Shown: one piece after another, positions 8,223 through 16,504 of the stretch | How the letters are laid out: each line of letters begins with the position of its first letter | How positions within the stretch are numbered: position 1 is the first letter of the stretch | Origin: Arthrobacter sp. HMWF013 | GTDB lineage: Bacteria; Actinomycetota; Actinomycetes; Actinomycetales; Micrococcaceae | NCBI RefSeq assembly: GCF_003061105.1 | Contig: NZ_QAIQ01000032.1 | Span: forward strand, 1 to 34,025 | Length of the DNA: 34,025 nucleotides | Direction of reading: 5' to 3' | Notes under the pieces: model-generated | The model's database searches: none | Told to the model about the DNA's origin: nothing | What the model saw: the letters and a program-made list of their open reading frames with translations, nothing else | Program-made: the position numbers and the translations under genes

Positions 8223-8265
8223 GAAAGCGGACGACGGCGGGAGGTTCCCGCCGTCGCCCGCTTTC
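8223..8265. terminator. Strong bidirectional hairpin between permease and SRPBCC genes
   Basis: A 20-bp stem with one A-C mismatch (8223-8242 with 8246-8265) and a 3-base loop; on the minus strand the mismatch becomes a G-T wobble. A short T-rich tail (TGTTT) follows on the plus strand. It sits between convergent genes ending at 8117 (plus) and 8309 (minus). The inner core CGACGGCGGG is shared with the hairpins at 932 and 2443. Confidence 0.8.
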
Positions 8266-8308
8266 TGTTTGTGAACTGTAAATTCCGCTGCTGATCCCAC
8301 CGGCACTT

Positions 8309-8782
8309 CTAGAACTGCCCGGTGGGGCCGCTGTCCTTGACGTCACCACGCCACGCCCCGGTTTCGGTGCCGCGCGACTCGATGAAGTGCTTGAACTTAC
8401 GCATGTCGGCCTTGACCTGCACCTCGTCAATCTTCAGGGCTGCGCCTGCCTTTTCAGTGACTGTTTCCGGTGCCCATTCGAAATGGACTTTGACTTTCGT
8501 ATGATTGGCATCCAGCGGAGTGAACCTGATGATGCCGGCGTGGGACTTGCCGTCGGTGCTGCGCCAGGCGATCCTGTCGTCAGGCTCCTGGTCAACGATT
8601 TCAGTATCGAATTCCCGCTGGACTCCACCCACCCTGGTCACCCAGTGATTGGTGGTGTCAGTCAGCTGGGTTACGGATTCCACGCCGGACATGAACTGCG
8701 GAAAGGATTCGAACTGGGTCCACTGGTTGTATGCGGTCCGCACCGGGACTGCGACGTCAACGGTCTCTTCAACGTGTTCCAT
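8309..8782 (-). CDS. SRPBCC family protein (polyketide cyclase/dehydrase-like)
   Basis: A 157-residue soluble protein with the START/SRPBCC pattern: an N-terminal strand (H-V-E-E-T-V-D-V-A-V-P-V-R-T-A-Y-N-Q-W-T-Q-F-E-S-F-P-Q-F-M), central strands (W-R-S-T-D-G-K, G-I-I-R-F-T-P-L) and a long C-terminal helix (M-R-K-F-K-H-F-I-E-S-R-G). The fold makes a hydrophobic pocket for lipids or aromatic ligands; the ligand is unknown. The start at 8782 is set by the ribosome site GAGGAGG at 8789-8795; an earlier in-frame ATG at 8836 would put that site inside the gene. It stands alone on the minus strand and converges on the choline operon. Confidence 0.82.
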   Translation of the reverse strand: MEHVEETVDVAVPVRTAYNQWTQFESFPQFMSGVESVTQLTDTTNHWVTRVGGVQREFDTEIVDQEPDDRIAWRSTDGKSHAGIIRFTPLDANHTKVKVHFEWAPETVTEKAGAALKIDEVQVKADMRKFKHFIESRGTETGAWRGDVKDSGPTGQF

Positions 8783-9023
8783 CTGCTTCCTCCTCATGAC
8801 GGACGGCCGCAACAGCGGACCGGCAGCACTGGCCATCCTGCCAGTCAGGCAACCGCCACCTTTTCACCATAAATCCGGCCGCTACCGGGGTCCAGACCCT
8901 TCAGAATTGCCCTTCAGGATTCCCGGGAGGACGGCGTCACCATTTGGCCCGGTCGTAGGGGCAGTCCGCGTGCGCGAAGGCAATCGCGTAGGTGAGAGCT
9001 CGGCGGGTCAGGGCGCGCGGCCG

Positions 9024-10487
9024 TCAGGCACAGGCAGCGAGGCGCGTCAGGATGGCCTGCTCTAAGGGGCTAACGGTAAAAGGCAGGCAGCCTGGTGGCA
9101 GGAGTGGTGGTTCCAGGTCTGGGTGCTCAGCTGGATAGTATCGGCCGGTCGGTGAAATCCAGCCGGGTGGCTCAGTCTTCGTTGCCTGCGTTGGTTTCCA
9201 GGGCCGCCGGTGCTTGAGACGGTGGTGTTTCGGGCATGCCTGTCCAAGGTTGCTGATCCCGGTGGTCCCGCCCTGCTGCCAGGCGGTGAGATGGTCCGCC
9301 TCATTGTCCAGGCTATTGTTGCTGCAGCCCGGGAAGGTGCATGCGCCGTCCCGCATCTTGAGCCATCGCTTCAATGCTTCGGGTAGCCGGTAGCTGGTGC
9401 GCCCGATTTCCAGCGGCGCCCCGTTCCTCGGGTCTATCAGGACGCGGTACAACGAGCTGGCACCGTCAGCAACCAGCCTGCGCGCCACCGATGGCGGGAC
9501 CGGACCCAGTCCATCGACCTCGGCAGGTTCGTCGGTGATTCCGAGGAGGGAGAAGACCGGGACGGTGAGGAGCACTTCAACTCTAGGGGAGGGCACTTCG
9601 CCGATGCCCTGGTTCGCACTGCCCAGCAGCAGCCCTGCGCCGATGTCGGCGCGTAACTGGGTGAGGTTGCGTGGTTCGTGTGGGCCCTGGAGGCCGCGGG
9701 CCAGAGCGGTGGTTTTGTTCCAGATGGCGCAGGCTGTGTCCCCGGGAAGGTAGAGCGAAATCCAGGCCATGCCGTCGCGGTCCGGAGCGTACTCCATCCG
9801 CCGGTCCGCCATGCTCTTCGCGTGCCGTTTTTCAAGGGTCTCGGGGTGGTGGCGTTCGCGCCAGGCGCGAACCTTCCGGCGGAACCGGCCAGGCACCAGC
9901 TCTCCGGGACCGGCAGCGTTGGGAGGGTTGAGGGCATCCTGACCGAAGAAGTGCGCCTCCAGGGCAGAGGCTGCTGCAGGGGTCAGGCCAGTAGTTTCCT
10001 CGACCATGATGCGGGCATGCTGCCAGGCGATGGTGCCGGTTTGCAGCGCATCGAGTGCCGCCGGCAAGGAGGTGGCCAGCGCGTGGGCTTCTCCAACGAG
10101 GGCGGATGCGGCACGTTCGCCGATGGTGAGCACGCAAGCGACTTCTGCCACCAGGCTCATCTCCTTCGCCGATGCCTCATGCGCATTGGCCGGCGGGCCT
10201 TCCATCCCGGCCGCTGCCTCCGCATAGGCGGCCACCAGCCGGACCTTCACCGCCGCCGTCGCGGCCTCGACCCGAGCCAGCACCCCTAAACCCTCCAGGC
10301 ACGCCTCGGAAAACTCGTGCATCGGATCAGCATCGGCATCGGCCACACGCATAGGCCCAGCCGGGGCGGCCGACGGGCAGTCAAGAACACCGGCAAGCTC
10401 CTCAACCAGCCCGGCCACCGACGCAATCGCAGCCGCAACCGCGGTCCTGCCTCCCGCATCGACAACCACACCGGTTTCCAGAACCAA
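9024..10487 (-). CDS. DUF222 and HNH endonuclease domain protein
   Basis: A 487-residue protein. Residues of roughly 30-370 form the Ala-rich helical DUF222 region. A C-terminal HNH nuclease domain follows, readable as C-T-F-P-G-C, then E-A-D-H-L-T-A-W-Q-Q-G-G-T-T, S-N-L, and C-P-K-H-H-R-L-K-H (Cys pairs plus His/Asn/His). The family is common and multicopy in Arthrobacter and mycobacteria (REP13E12-type proteins) and is often linked to mobile DNA; its biological role is not established. The start is uncertain: 10487 is a TTG without a clear ribosome site, and a stop lies 14 codons upstream; a GTG at 10469 is the main alternative. No other mobile-element genes are adjacent. Confidence 0.85.
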   Translation of the reverse strand: MVLETGVVVDAGGRTAVAAAIASVAGLVEELAGVLDCPSAAPAGPMRVADADADPMHEFSEACLEGLGVLARVEAATAAVKVRLVAAYAEAAAGMEGPPANAHEASAKEMSLVAEVACVLTIGERAASALVGEAHALATSLPAALDALQTGTIAWQHARIMVEETTGLTPAAASALEAHFFGQDALNPPNAAGPGELVPGRFRRKVRAWRERHHPETLEKRHAKSMADRRMEYAPDRDGMAWISLYLPGDTACAIWNKTTALARGLQGPHEPRNLTQLRADIGAGLLLGSANQGIGEVPSPRVEVLLTVPVFSLLGITDEPAEVDGLGPVPPSVARRLVADGASSLYRVLIDPRNGAPLEIGRTSYRLPEALKRWLKMRDGACTFPGCSNNSLDNEADHLTAWQQGGTTGISNLGQACPKHHRLKHRRPWKPTQATKTEPPGWISPTGRYYPAEHPDLEPPLLPPGCLPFTVSPLEQAILTRLAACA

Positions 10488-10630
10488 AGCATCGCAGGGG
10501 GTCTGACAGTTTTGGGAAGTACCTGTTTATGCCAACCACAGGGGGCGCCAGCACGGGTGGTGACCGCGCAACGGGACTCGGGCAAGGCGTCTTTGTTGGG
10601 TGGGTAGCGTCCAACGGAAGCCCACGCCGC

Positions 10631-10656
10631 CGGGACTTCCTGGAACTCAAGTCCCG
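10631..10656 (-). terminator. Probable terminator after WS/DGAT gene
   Basis: An 8-bp inverted repeat CGGGACTT / AAGTCCCG around a 10-base loop, starting 28 bases past the acyltransferase stop. No T-run follows. A fragment CGTCGTCCGCTT next to it resembles one arm of the hairpin family found at 932, 2443 and 8223. Confidence 0.45.
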
Positions 10657-10683
10657 ACGTCGTCCGCTTGATTTAAGCTTCCC

Positions 10684-11964
10684 TCATTGGCCGAGACGCG
10701 CCATCTCCTCACCCATGGCCTGCGCAAACACGGCGCCTGGCACATTCAACACGTCGAAATGGATGCCGCAGCACAGGTTGCCCGCGTATGAGACCGCGGC
10801 GACGCCGAGCCGCACATTGCCGGCGAGTACCGCAACCGGCCAGAGCGCAGCGACCGGGGCTCCCGCAAGCCGGAACGTGCCTTCCGGACCCGGCACGTTG
10901 GTGACAAACCCTCCCACCAGATGCTGCCGCCGGGCGAGGTGGTCCATGATGCGCGCGCCCACCGGGCCGCGCATGAACTCCAGGGTGCCCTGGTCCCTGG
11001 CCTGTGGTTTCTCCGCACGGGTCTGCGCGGTGATGAGCCGCAAGCGCTCATCAGGATCAGGCTCCCCAAGCGGTAGCCGCACAAGCATGACTCCCACCTG
11101 GTTCGCGGCAGGCCCCTGCCGCCGCAACGCCACAGGCTCAGACACCGGCAGCCAAGCGGGAACGGGCTCACCGGCACTCATCAAGGCTGCCCGGAAGCCC
11201 GCCGCCGCTGCTGCGAGCAGTGCATCGTTGACCGTGGCACCCCGCGGACGCACCACCGTCTCGAGGGCTTCGATTTCTGTACGCACAAACGCGACGCCGT
11301 GGTGCGCGCTGCGCTCCCCGAGCAGCACCGTGCCGCCCACGCCACGGCCCCACAAGGTCATCCGGATGCGGCGCAGGCCGATCCTCAGCCGGCGCAAAGT
11401 GCGGCGTGGATCGCTCCGCGGGCGGTTTCGGGGTGCCTCCGCCAGCCCACGCGTAGGCGGCCCGTTCCCCGCGTCCTCTCCCGGTTCGCCGGGATCAAAG
11501 AGCTGCTGCACAATCACCGCTGCCGTCATGCCGTCGGCCACCGCGTGATGGATGCGCAGCACTACACCGGGTCCCCTCGCCGTGGCACCCGGGACCAGCA
11601 GGATCTCCCACAACGGCCGGTCCCCTGCGAGCGGCTGGCCCATGAGCTCGGCGCATCTCTTTTGAAGTCCCGCGAGACCGTCGACGGGATCCACGAGACG
11701 GATGTGGTGTTCGACGTCGGGCGTGGATTCGATCCAGTGATGCCGGCGGCCCACTCGGACTGCTCTTTTGCGGAGCGCCGGCACCTCCGCTATCCGCTCG
11801 CGGAGGACCGCCCGCAGCCGGGCCATGTCCGGTGACCCGTCCACGGCCAGGAAACCGCCCGGCTCGAGCAGGCAAGCGACGAGGAACACGTTGACCTGGC
11901 CTGCGTGGTCGAGCACCAGGTTCGCCTCGTCGGCAGGGGCCAGCTTCTGCGTCGCCGGGTGCAT
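10684..11964 (-). CDS. WS/DGAT family O-acyltransferase
   Basis: A 426-residue wax ester synthase/diacylglycerol acyltransferase. The condensation-type active site H-H-A-V-A-D-G lies at residues 139-145, preceded by D-R-P-L-W-E (115-120). The C-terminal T-N-V-P-G-P motif is present. The family joins acyl-CoA to diacylglycerol or a fatty alcohol, making storage lipid at the inner membrane; which acceptor is used cannot be told. The ATG at 11964 starts the conserved N-terminus (M-H-P-A-T-Q-K-L-A-P-A-D-E-A-N); the frame is open to 12060 but the extension is not family-like. No ribosome site is seen. A TACTGT -10-like box lies 6 bases upstream, so the mRNA may be leaderless. It is divergent from the lipoprotein/ECF operon, 113 bases away. 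Confidence 0.9.
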   Translation of the reverse strand: MHPATQKLAPADEANLVLDHAGQVNVFLVACLLEPGGFLAVDGSPDMARLRAVLRERIAEVPALRKRAVRVGRRHHWIESTPDVEHHIRLVDPVDGLAGLQKRCAELMGQPLAGDRPLWEILLVPGATARGPGVVLRIHHAVADGMTAAVIVQQLFDPGEPGEDAGNGPPTRGLAEAPRNRPRSDPRRTLRRLRIGLRRIRMTLWGRGVGGTVLLGERSAHHGVAFVRTEIEALETVVRPRGATVNDALLAAAAAGFRAALMSAGEPVPAWLPVSEPVALRRQGPAANQVGVMLVRLPLGEPDPDERLRLITAQTRAEKPQARDQGTLEFMRGPVGARIMDHLARRQHLVGGFVTNVPGPEGTFRLAGAPVAALWPVAVLAGNVRLGVAAVSYAGNLCCGIHFDVLNVPGAVFAQAMGEEMARLGQ

Positions 11965-11976
11965 GTCTCGACAGTA
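11962..11976 (-). promoter_or_regulatory. Putative -10 element for leaderless WS/DGAT mRNA
   Basis: On the minus strand TACTGT is followed by six bases (CGAGAC) and then the ATG at 11964. The hexamer is the same one found at the betB promoter, with nearly the same distance to the start codon, and there is no convincing ribosome site. Confidence 0.4.
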
Positions 11977-12065
11977 ACCGGGAAACAGCCGGCCTGTCAG
12001 TTGAACTTCTTGGAGACCTGACGTCACACAACGCGACGGCATCCCGCTCAGGGCAGGCAACGCCC

Positions 12066-12080
12066 TACCCTTGACAGGTG
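12066..12080 (+). promoter_or_regulatory. Putative -10 element for leaderless lipoprotein mRNA
   Basis: TACCCT (12066-12071) fits TAnnnT and is followed by six bases (TGACAG) and the GTG at 12078. No ribosome site precedes this GTG. A clear -35 box is not seen. Confidence 0.4.
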
Positions 12081-12632
12081 ACTTTGACTAAGATCCGCAC
12101 CGCCGCCGCGAGCTCCCTCGCCGCCGCCGGTCTCCTGTTTACCCTCGCCGCCTGTTCCGCACCGGCCGCCACCCAGCCCACTACCGCGCCGGCTACAACG
12201 GCAGCCGCCTCATCCAGCGCCGCCTCCGGGCCCTGCACCGGCGTAAAGGTGATCGTCGATTCGGGCGCCCTGAAGCAGGATGCCGCTGACAAGTCCGTGT
12301 GCGTGCCCGTGGACGCCCCCACCGCCGCTTCCAAGGTGCTCGAAGAGGCCGACGTGAAGACAGAAGGCACCACGCAGTACCCCACCGAACTCGTGTGCCG
12401 CGTGAACGGCGTGCCGGCAGCGGACTTCGACATCACCCACAAGGCCGGCACGTACAAGGAAGAATGCACGGGCATGCCCGCCGCCTTCGCGTACTGGTCG
12501 CTCTGGGTTAAGCCCGACGCCGGTGCCTGGGAATACGCCCAGGAAGGCCTCGCCACCCTGCAGGTCAGCCCGGGCCAGAGCCTGGAACTGCTCTTCACGG
12601 TCGACGGCGAACCGGCCGCCCCCGCGGCATGA
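12078..12632 (+). CDS. SCO2322-like lipoprotein next to ECF transporter
   Basis: A 184-residue secreted lipoprotein. A signal peptide ends in lipobox L-A-A-C with Cys26 as the lipid anchor. A Thr/Ala/Ser-rich spacer follows, then a compact domain with four Cys (C-T-G-V, S-V-C-V, L-V-C-R-V-N-G, E-E-C-T-G), enough for two disulfides, and A-Y-W-S-L-W-V-K-P. This pattern matches the SCO2322/DUF4430-type proteins often encoded beside ECF transporters in actinobacteria, where a transcobalamin-like or extracytoplasmic helper role is suspected. It overlaps the transporter gene by four bases (ATGA at 12629-12632), so the two are co-translated. The role as substrate capture protein on the outer face of the membrane is inferred. 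Confidence 0.7.
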   Translation: MTLTKIRTAAASSLAAAGLLFTLAACSAPAATQPTTAPATTAAASSSAASGPCTGVKVIVDSGALKQDAADKSVCVPVDAPTAASKVLEEADVKTEGTTQYPTELVCRVNGVPAADFDITHKAGTYKEECTGMPAAFAYWSLWVKPDAGAWEYAQEGLATLQVSPGQSLELLFTVDGEPAAPAA

Positions 12633-15463
12633 CCTTCCGACCCGCGCCGTTACGCGCGGCGGCAGTCCTCGCCGTCGTGTTCATCGCGGCGCGGGTCATC
12701 TACCGCGTACTTTTCAACGGCGCGGGTATCGGTGAACCGGTCCTGCTGGACCTGCCGGGGATCCGGCTGCCTGCTCCGTACGCGCATGTTGTCCTCCTCG
12801 GTCCCGTCACCGCGCCCGGGCTGTGGCAGGCGGTCCTGTCCGCCCTGCCGATTGCCGGGATGTTCCTCGGTTTCGGCCTGCTCAATGCTTTTGTGGACAT
12901 CTCCCGCGGCTTCGTCCACCTGGCCCGCGGCGGACCCATGCAGGGCGTTGCCCGCATGCTTGTGGTGGCGTGGGCGGCGCTTCCGGCCCTTGCCGACGCC
13001 GTGACCTCCGTACGCCTGGCCTTCCGGTTGCGCGGCGAACGCTTCGGACCCCGCGCCCTGGTGCCCGTGCTCGAGCGCACCCTTGAGCACGCCAGCCGGG
13101 TCGCCGCGGCCCTGGAGCTGCGCGGCTTCGGGAGCCGGGCCGCACACTTACCCGGCCAAGGCACTGAACCACCGGTTCTCGTGAGGGACGCACAATTCCG
13201 CATCGGCGACGCCCAGGTGCGGATCGCCAGATTCGCCCCGTCGCCCGTGTCAATTGCCGTCATCACCGGACCGACGGGCTCCGGCAAGTCCACCATCCTG
13301 CGGGGCATCGCGGGCCTCCTCTCCCACGTTGACGGCGGAGACATCTCCGGCACCCTGAGCCTCGCCGGAGCCGACCGTGCCGCCACGCCGCCGCGCGATA
13401 CCGCCCGGCTCATCGGCGTCGTCCTGCAGAATCCCCGCGCCGCGTTCGCCACCAGCCGGGTCCGGGACGAAATTGGCCTCGCCCTTGAGCTGCGCGGCGT
13501 CGCAGCCGTGACCGCCAAGGCGCGGGTGCTGGAGGTCGCGGAGAGCATCGGGGTGACTGCGCTCCTGGACCGCAATGTCAGCACTCTCTCGGCCGGTGAG
13601 GCAACGCTTGTGGCCATCGCCGCCGCCGTGGTGGAGCAGCCGGCACTGCTCCTGGTTGACGAGCCCCTGGCCGACCTTGACAGCGCAGCACGCGGACACG
13701 TCATCGCCGTGCTCCACGCCCTCGCCCGGGAAGCAGGCGTCTGCGTCATCGTGGCGGAACACCGCGCGGAACCGCTCGTACCCGTCGCCGATTCTTGGTG
13801 GACCATCGACGACGGCGCCCTGGTACCGGGTGCCGCACCGTCGCCGTCGCCCGCCGTCGTTTCCCGTCCGACGCCGGCCCAGCCAGCAGAGCACGCGCCC
13901 GTCCTGACTGCCACTAACCTCGCGGTGCACCGCAAGGGCAAACCGCTCGTGCGCGAGGCATCCCTGACCCTGCACCGCGGTGAAGTGGTGGCCCTGGTGG
14001 GGCCGAACGGCGCCGGGAAGTCGTCCCTCCTGGTGGCGCTCGCCCTTGGTGAGGGGACGGCTGGTGAAGGAACGCGCGACGGCGGCACGCTCGATGGCGG
14101 CCGCGTCGCCCTTGTGCCGGATGCCTCGGACGACCTCTTCACGAGGGATACCGTGGCAGGAGAGCTCCGCGCCGCCGAGCGTCGCCAGGGCCGCCGAAAG
14201 AGCGGTGGCCGGCCCTCGCCCGGCCCAGCAGCTTCACACCTTGCCCGGTTGCGGGGGGACGTCCGGATTCCCATTGGCCACGAGCATCCGCGGGACCTCT
14301 CCGCAGGCGAACGCAGGATCCTGGCCATCGCGCTGCAGACCATGGACAACCCGCAGGTCCTCCTGATTGATGAGCCTACCCGTGGCCTCGACCCTGCGGC
14401 GCGCACGGCGGTCGCGGCCGCGCTGCGGGCCGCAGCGGACACCGGCACGGCGGTCCTGATCGCCACCCACGACCACGACTTTGCGCACGGACTCGGCGCC
14501 CGGATCCTCCCCATGAGTGACGGCGTCGCGCCCTCACTCGGGCCCGAAGCCGTCCCGGCCAGTGCCGCCGCTGTCCCGGTGATCGCAGCACCACGGTTCA
14601 CCGACCAAGGAACAGACATTTCCGCTGCCAAGAAACAGCACCGCATCCGGATGCCACGGGGCGTCGAGGTCCCGGTCCTCGCCGCCGCAAACCTCCTGGC
14701 CCTCGCGGCATTCTGCTGGCCGCTGCTCGCTGCGGCGCTCCCGCAGGATGCCGCCGCGGCACTCCCCTACGCGGCGCTGGCCATGGCGCCCATCGCCGTC
14801 GTCGCCATCGTGGTATCCCTCGACGGCTCGGTCCGCTCGGCACACACGGTGGCACTGCTCGGTGTCCTGGCCGCAGTGGGTTCCGCAGTCCGGGTGGCGA
14901 GCACCGGCGTCGGGGGCGTGGAGGCAGTCTTTATCCTGCTGATCCTGGCCGGCAGGGCCTTCGGTCCCCGTTTCGGCATGCTCCTCGGCGCGGCCACGAT
15001 CGCGCTCTCAAGTGCCTTGTGGGGCGGCATCGGGCCCTGGACACCGTTCCAGATCTTCGCCTGTGCATGGGTGGGCGCGGGTGCCGGCCTGCTCCCCCGG
15101 CGGGTGCGCGGCAAAGCCGAACTGTGGATGCTGGCCGGCTACGGCGTCGTGGCGTCCTACCTGTTCGGCCTGCTGACAAACCTGTGGTTCTGGCCCTTCG
15201 CCGTGGGTTCCGGGACGGGCATCTCGTACGTCGCCGGCGCGCCGCTGGGCACCAACCTCAGCAGCTTTCTGCTCTACTCGCTGGTGACGTCGACGGCGGG
15301 CTGGGACACCCTGCGTGCCGTCACCACGATCATCGGAATCGCCGTGGTGGGACGTGCAATTCTCGCCGCCCTCCGCCGGGTAAAGCCGGTTTCCAGCGCG
15401 GGCGGGCAAGCCGTGCAGGCTCACTCCGACCTGGCCAGGGACCGGCTGCATATTGGGGCCTGA
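12629..15463 (+). CDS. Single-chain ECF-type transporter (T-A-A'-S fusion)
   Basis: A 944-residue protein that appears to hold a whole energy-coupling-factor transporter. Residues 1-180: membrane T-like part with the coupling-region sequences R-L-R-G-E-R-F-G and L-E-L-R-G-F-G. About 190-400: first ABC ATPase (Walker A G-P-T-G-S-G-K-S-T at 214-222; L-S-A-G-E at 320-324; L-L-L-V-D-E-P-L-A-D-L-D). About 430-650: second ATPase (G-P-N-G-A-G-K-S-S at 458-466; L-S-A-G-E at 557; L-L-I-D-E-P-T-R-G-L-D). About 680-930: six or so hydrophobic segments like an ECF S component. ECF modules are usually three or four proteins. The substrate is a vitamin or cofactor by family; cobalamin is a guess from the lipoprotein partner. 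Confidence 0.85.
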   Translation: MTFRPAPLRAAAVLAVVFIAARVIYRVLFNGAGIGEPVLLDLPGIRLPAPYAHVVLLGPVTAPGLWQAVLSALPIAGMFLGFGLLNAFVDISRGFVHLARGGPMQGVARMLVVAWAALPALADAVTSVRLAFRLRGERFGPRALVPVLERTLEHASRVAAALELRGFGSRAAHLPGQGTEPPVLVRDAQFRIGDAQVRIARFAPSPVSIAVITGPTGSGKSTILRGIAGLLSHVDGGDISGTLSLAGADRAATPPRDTARLIGVVLQNPRAAFATSRVRDEIGLALELRGVAAVTAKARVLEVAESIGVTALLDRNVSTLSAGEATLVAIAAAVVEQPALLLVDEPLADLDSAARGHVIAVLHALAREAGVCVIVAEHRAEPLVPVADSWWTIDDGALVPGAAPSPSPAVVSRPTPAQPAEHAPVLTATNLAVHRKGKPLVREASLTLHRGEVVALVGPNGAGKSSLLVALALGEGTAGEGTRDGGTLDGGRVALVPDASDDLFTRDTVAGELRAAERRQGRRKSGGRPSPGPAASHLARLRGDVRIPIGHEHPRDLSAGERRILAIALQTMDNPQVLLIDEPTRGLDPAARTAVAAALRAAADTGTAVLIATHDHDFAHGLGARILPMSDGVAPSLGPEAVPASAAAVPVIAAPRFTDQGTDISAAKKQHRIRMPRGVEVPVLAAANLLALAAFCWPLLAAALPQDAAAALPYAALAMAPIAVVAIVVSLDGSVRSAHTVALLGVLAAVGSAVRVASTGVGGVEAVFILLILAGRAFGPRFGMLLGAATIALSSALWGGIGPWTPFQIFACAWVGAGAGLLPRRVRGKAELWMLAGYGVVASYLFGLLTNLWFWPFAVGSGTGISYVAGAPLGTNLSSFLLYSLVTSTAGWDTLRAVTTIIGIAVVGRAILAALRRVKPVSSAGGQAVQAHSDLARDRLHIGA

Positions 15464-15484
15464 GGGCACCTTCCGTGAACACCC

Positions 15485-15514
15485 TTGAGTTCAACGTGGG
15501 AGGATCCCTAGGAT
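15485..15514 (+). promoter_or_regulatory. Possible promoter of the RsbQ-like gene
   Basis: TTGAGT (15485-15490), an 18-base spacer and TAGGAT (15509-15514) lie in the 111-base gap after the ECF gene. TAGTCT further down (15532-15537) is an alternative -10. Weak evidence, by eye only. Confidence 0.3.
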
Positions 15515-15574
15515 TCGCTATTTCCCGTGGATAGTCTGGGACAGGACGCCACCCAATGGAGGGTCAGGGAGAAC

Positions 15575-16399
15575 GTGATCGAAGCAGCTGCTGCGGTAAT
15601 CGGCCGGAACAACGTCACCATATCCGGCCGGAATGATGGGCCTGTCATGATGTTTGCTCACGGTTTTGGCTGCGATCAGGCTATGTGGCGGAAGCTGCTG
15701 CCCTATTTCGTTGAGGATTACCGGCTGGTGCTTTTTGATCATGTTGGTGCAGGACACTCCGACATCAGCGCCTATGACTGGGAGAAGTACGGGTCCCTGA
15801 ATGGGTACGCTTCGGACCTGCTGGAGATTTGCGCCGCCCTCGAACTTGAGGACGTCATCCTGGTGGGCCACAGTGTCAGCACGATGATCGCCGTGATCGC
15901 CGCAGTGCAGGACCCCACCCGTTTCTCCCACCTGGTCCTGCTTGCTCCTTCGCCCCGTCATACGGATGACCCGTACGACGGCTACGTGGGCGGGTTTTCG
16001 CGGGAAGACATCGAGGGCCTGCTGGCATCTTTGGACAGCAACTATTTCGCCTGGGCCGCGGCCGTGGCGCCCATGGTTATGGGCAACCCGCAGGAGCCGG
16101 AATTGGCGGAGGACCTTCGTGCCAGCTTCTGCCGGACAAATCCGACCATCGCACGGCACTTCGCCGGGGTAACTTTTTTCTCCGATACCCGCCCTGAACT
16201 GAAAAAGTTGCGCACCAGCTCCCTGATTCTGCAGTGCTCCGACGATCGGCTCGCCCCGCCGGAAGTGGGCGCCTACCTGCACAAGAATCTGGAACACAGC
16301 ACCCTGGTGCAGCTTCACGCCACCGGGCACTGTCCCCACGTCAGCGCTCCGGAAGAAACAGCCCGGGCGATTCTGGATTACCTCAACACCCGCTCGTGA
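15575..16399 (+). CDS. RsbQ-like alpha/beta hydrolase
   Basis: A 274-residue hydrolase that follows Bacillus RsbQ closely: R-N-N-V-T-I near the N-terminus, F-A-H-G-F-G-C-D-Q, L-F-D-H-V-G-A-G-H-S-D, the nucleophile Ser100 in V-G-H-S-V-S, the acid in C-S-D-D (223-224) and the His252 in G-H-C-P-H. The family also includes the plant KAI2/D14 receptors and binds small hydrophobic ligands. In Bacillus RsbQ works with the phosphatase RsbP in energy-stress sigma-B signalling; no RsbP gene is beside this one, so its partner is unknown. The GTG at 15575 was chosen because AGGGAGA lies just upstream and the length matches RsbQ; an earlier GTG at 15527 has no ribosome site. Confidence 0.88.
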   Translation: MIEAAAAVIGRNNVTISGRNDGPVMMFAHGFGCDQAMWRKLLPYFVEDYRLVLFDHVGAGHSDISAYDWEKYGSLNGYASDLLEICAALELEDVILVGHSVSTMIAVIAAVQDPTRFSHLVLLAPSPRHTDDPYDGYVGGFSREDIEGLLASLDSNYFAWAAAVAPMVMGNPQEPELAEDLRASFCRTNPTIARHFAGVTFFSDTRPELKKLRTSSLILQCSDDRLAPPEVGAYLHKNLEHSTLVQLHATGHCPHVSAPEETARAILDYLNTRS

Positions 16400-16413
16400 C
16401 AGGCCCCGCTGGC

Positions 16414-16443
16414 ACCGGCCCAGTAGCTTGACGGAAGGCCGGT
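16414..16443 (+). terminator. Possible terminator after RsbQ-like gene
   Basis: A 7-bp inverted repeat ACCGGCC / GGCCGGT with a 16-base loop, 15 bases after the stop codon. There is no T-run, so the call is weak. Confidence 0.35.
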
Positions 16444-16504
16444 TATCGGCGTTCGGTAATGGGCTGCGGGGGCTTGGAAGCCCTCGCTGACGAAGGCAAT
16501 CCCT

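Noticed and set aside
9024-10487. DUF222/HNH gene as part of an active mobile element or intron
   Set aside because: No flanking repeats, reverse transcriptase or other mobile genes; the family is widespread as single genes.
12700-14646. 648-codon open frame on the minus strand opposite the ECF gene
   Set aside because: Ser/Arg/Pro-rich shadow frame with no domain; the plus strand has two intact ABC ATPases.
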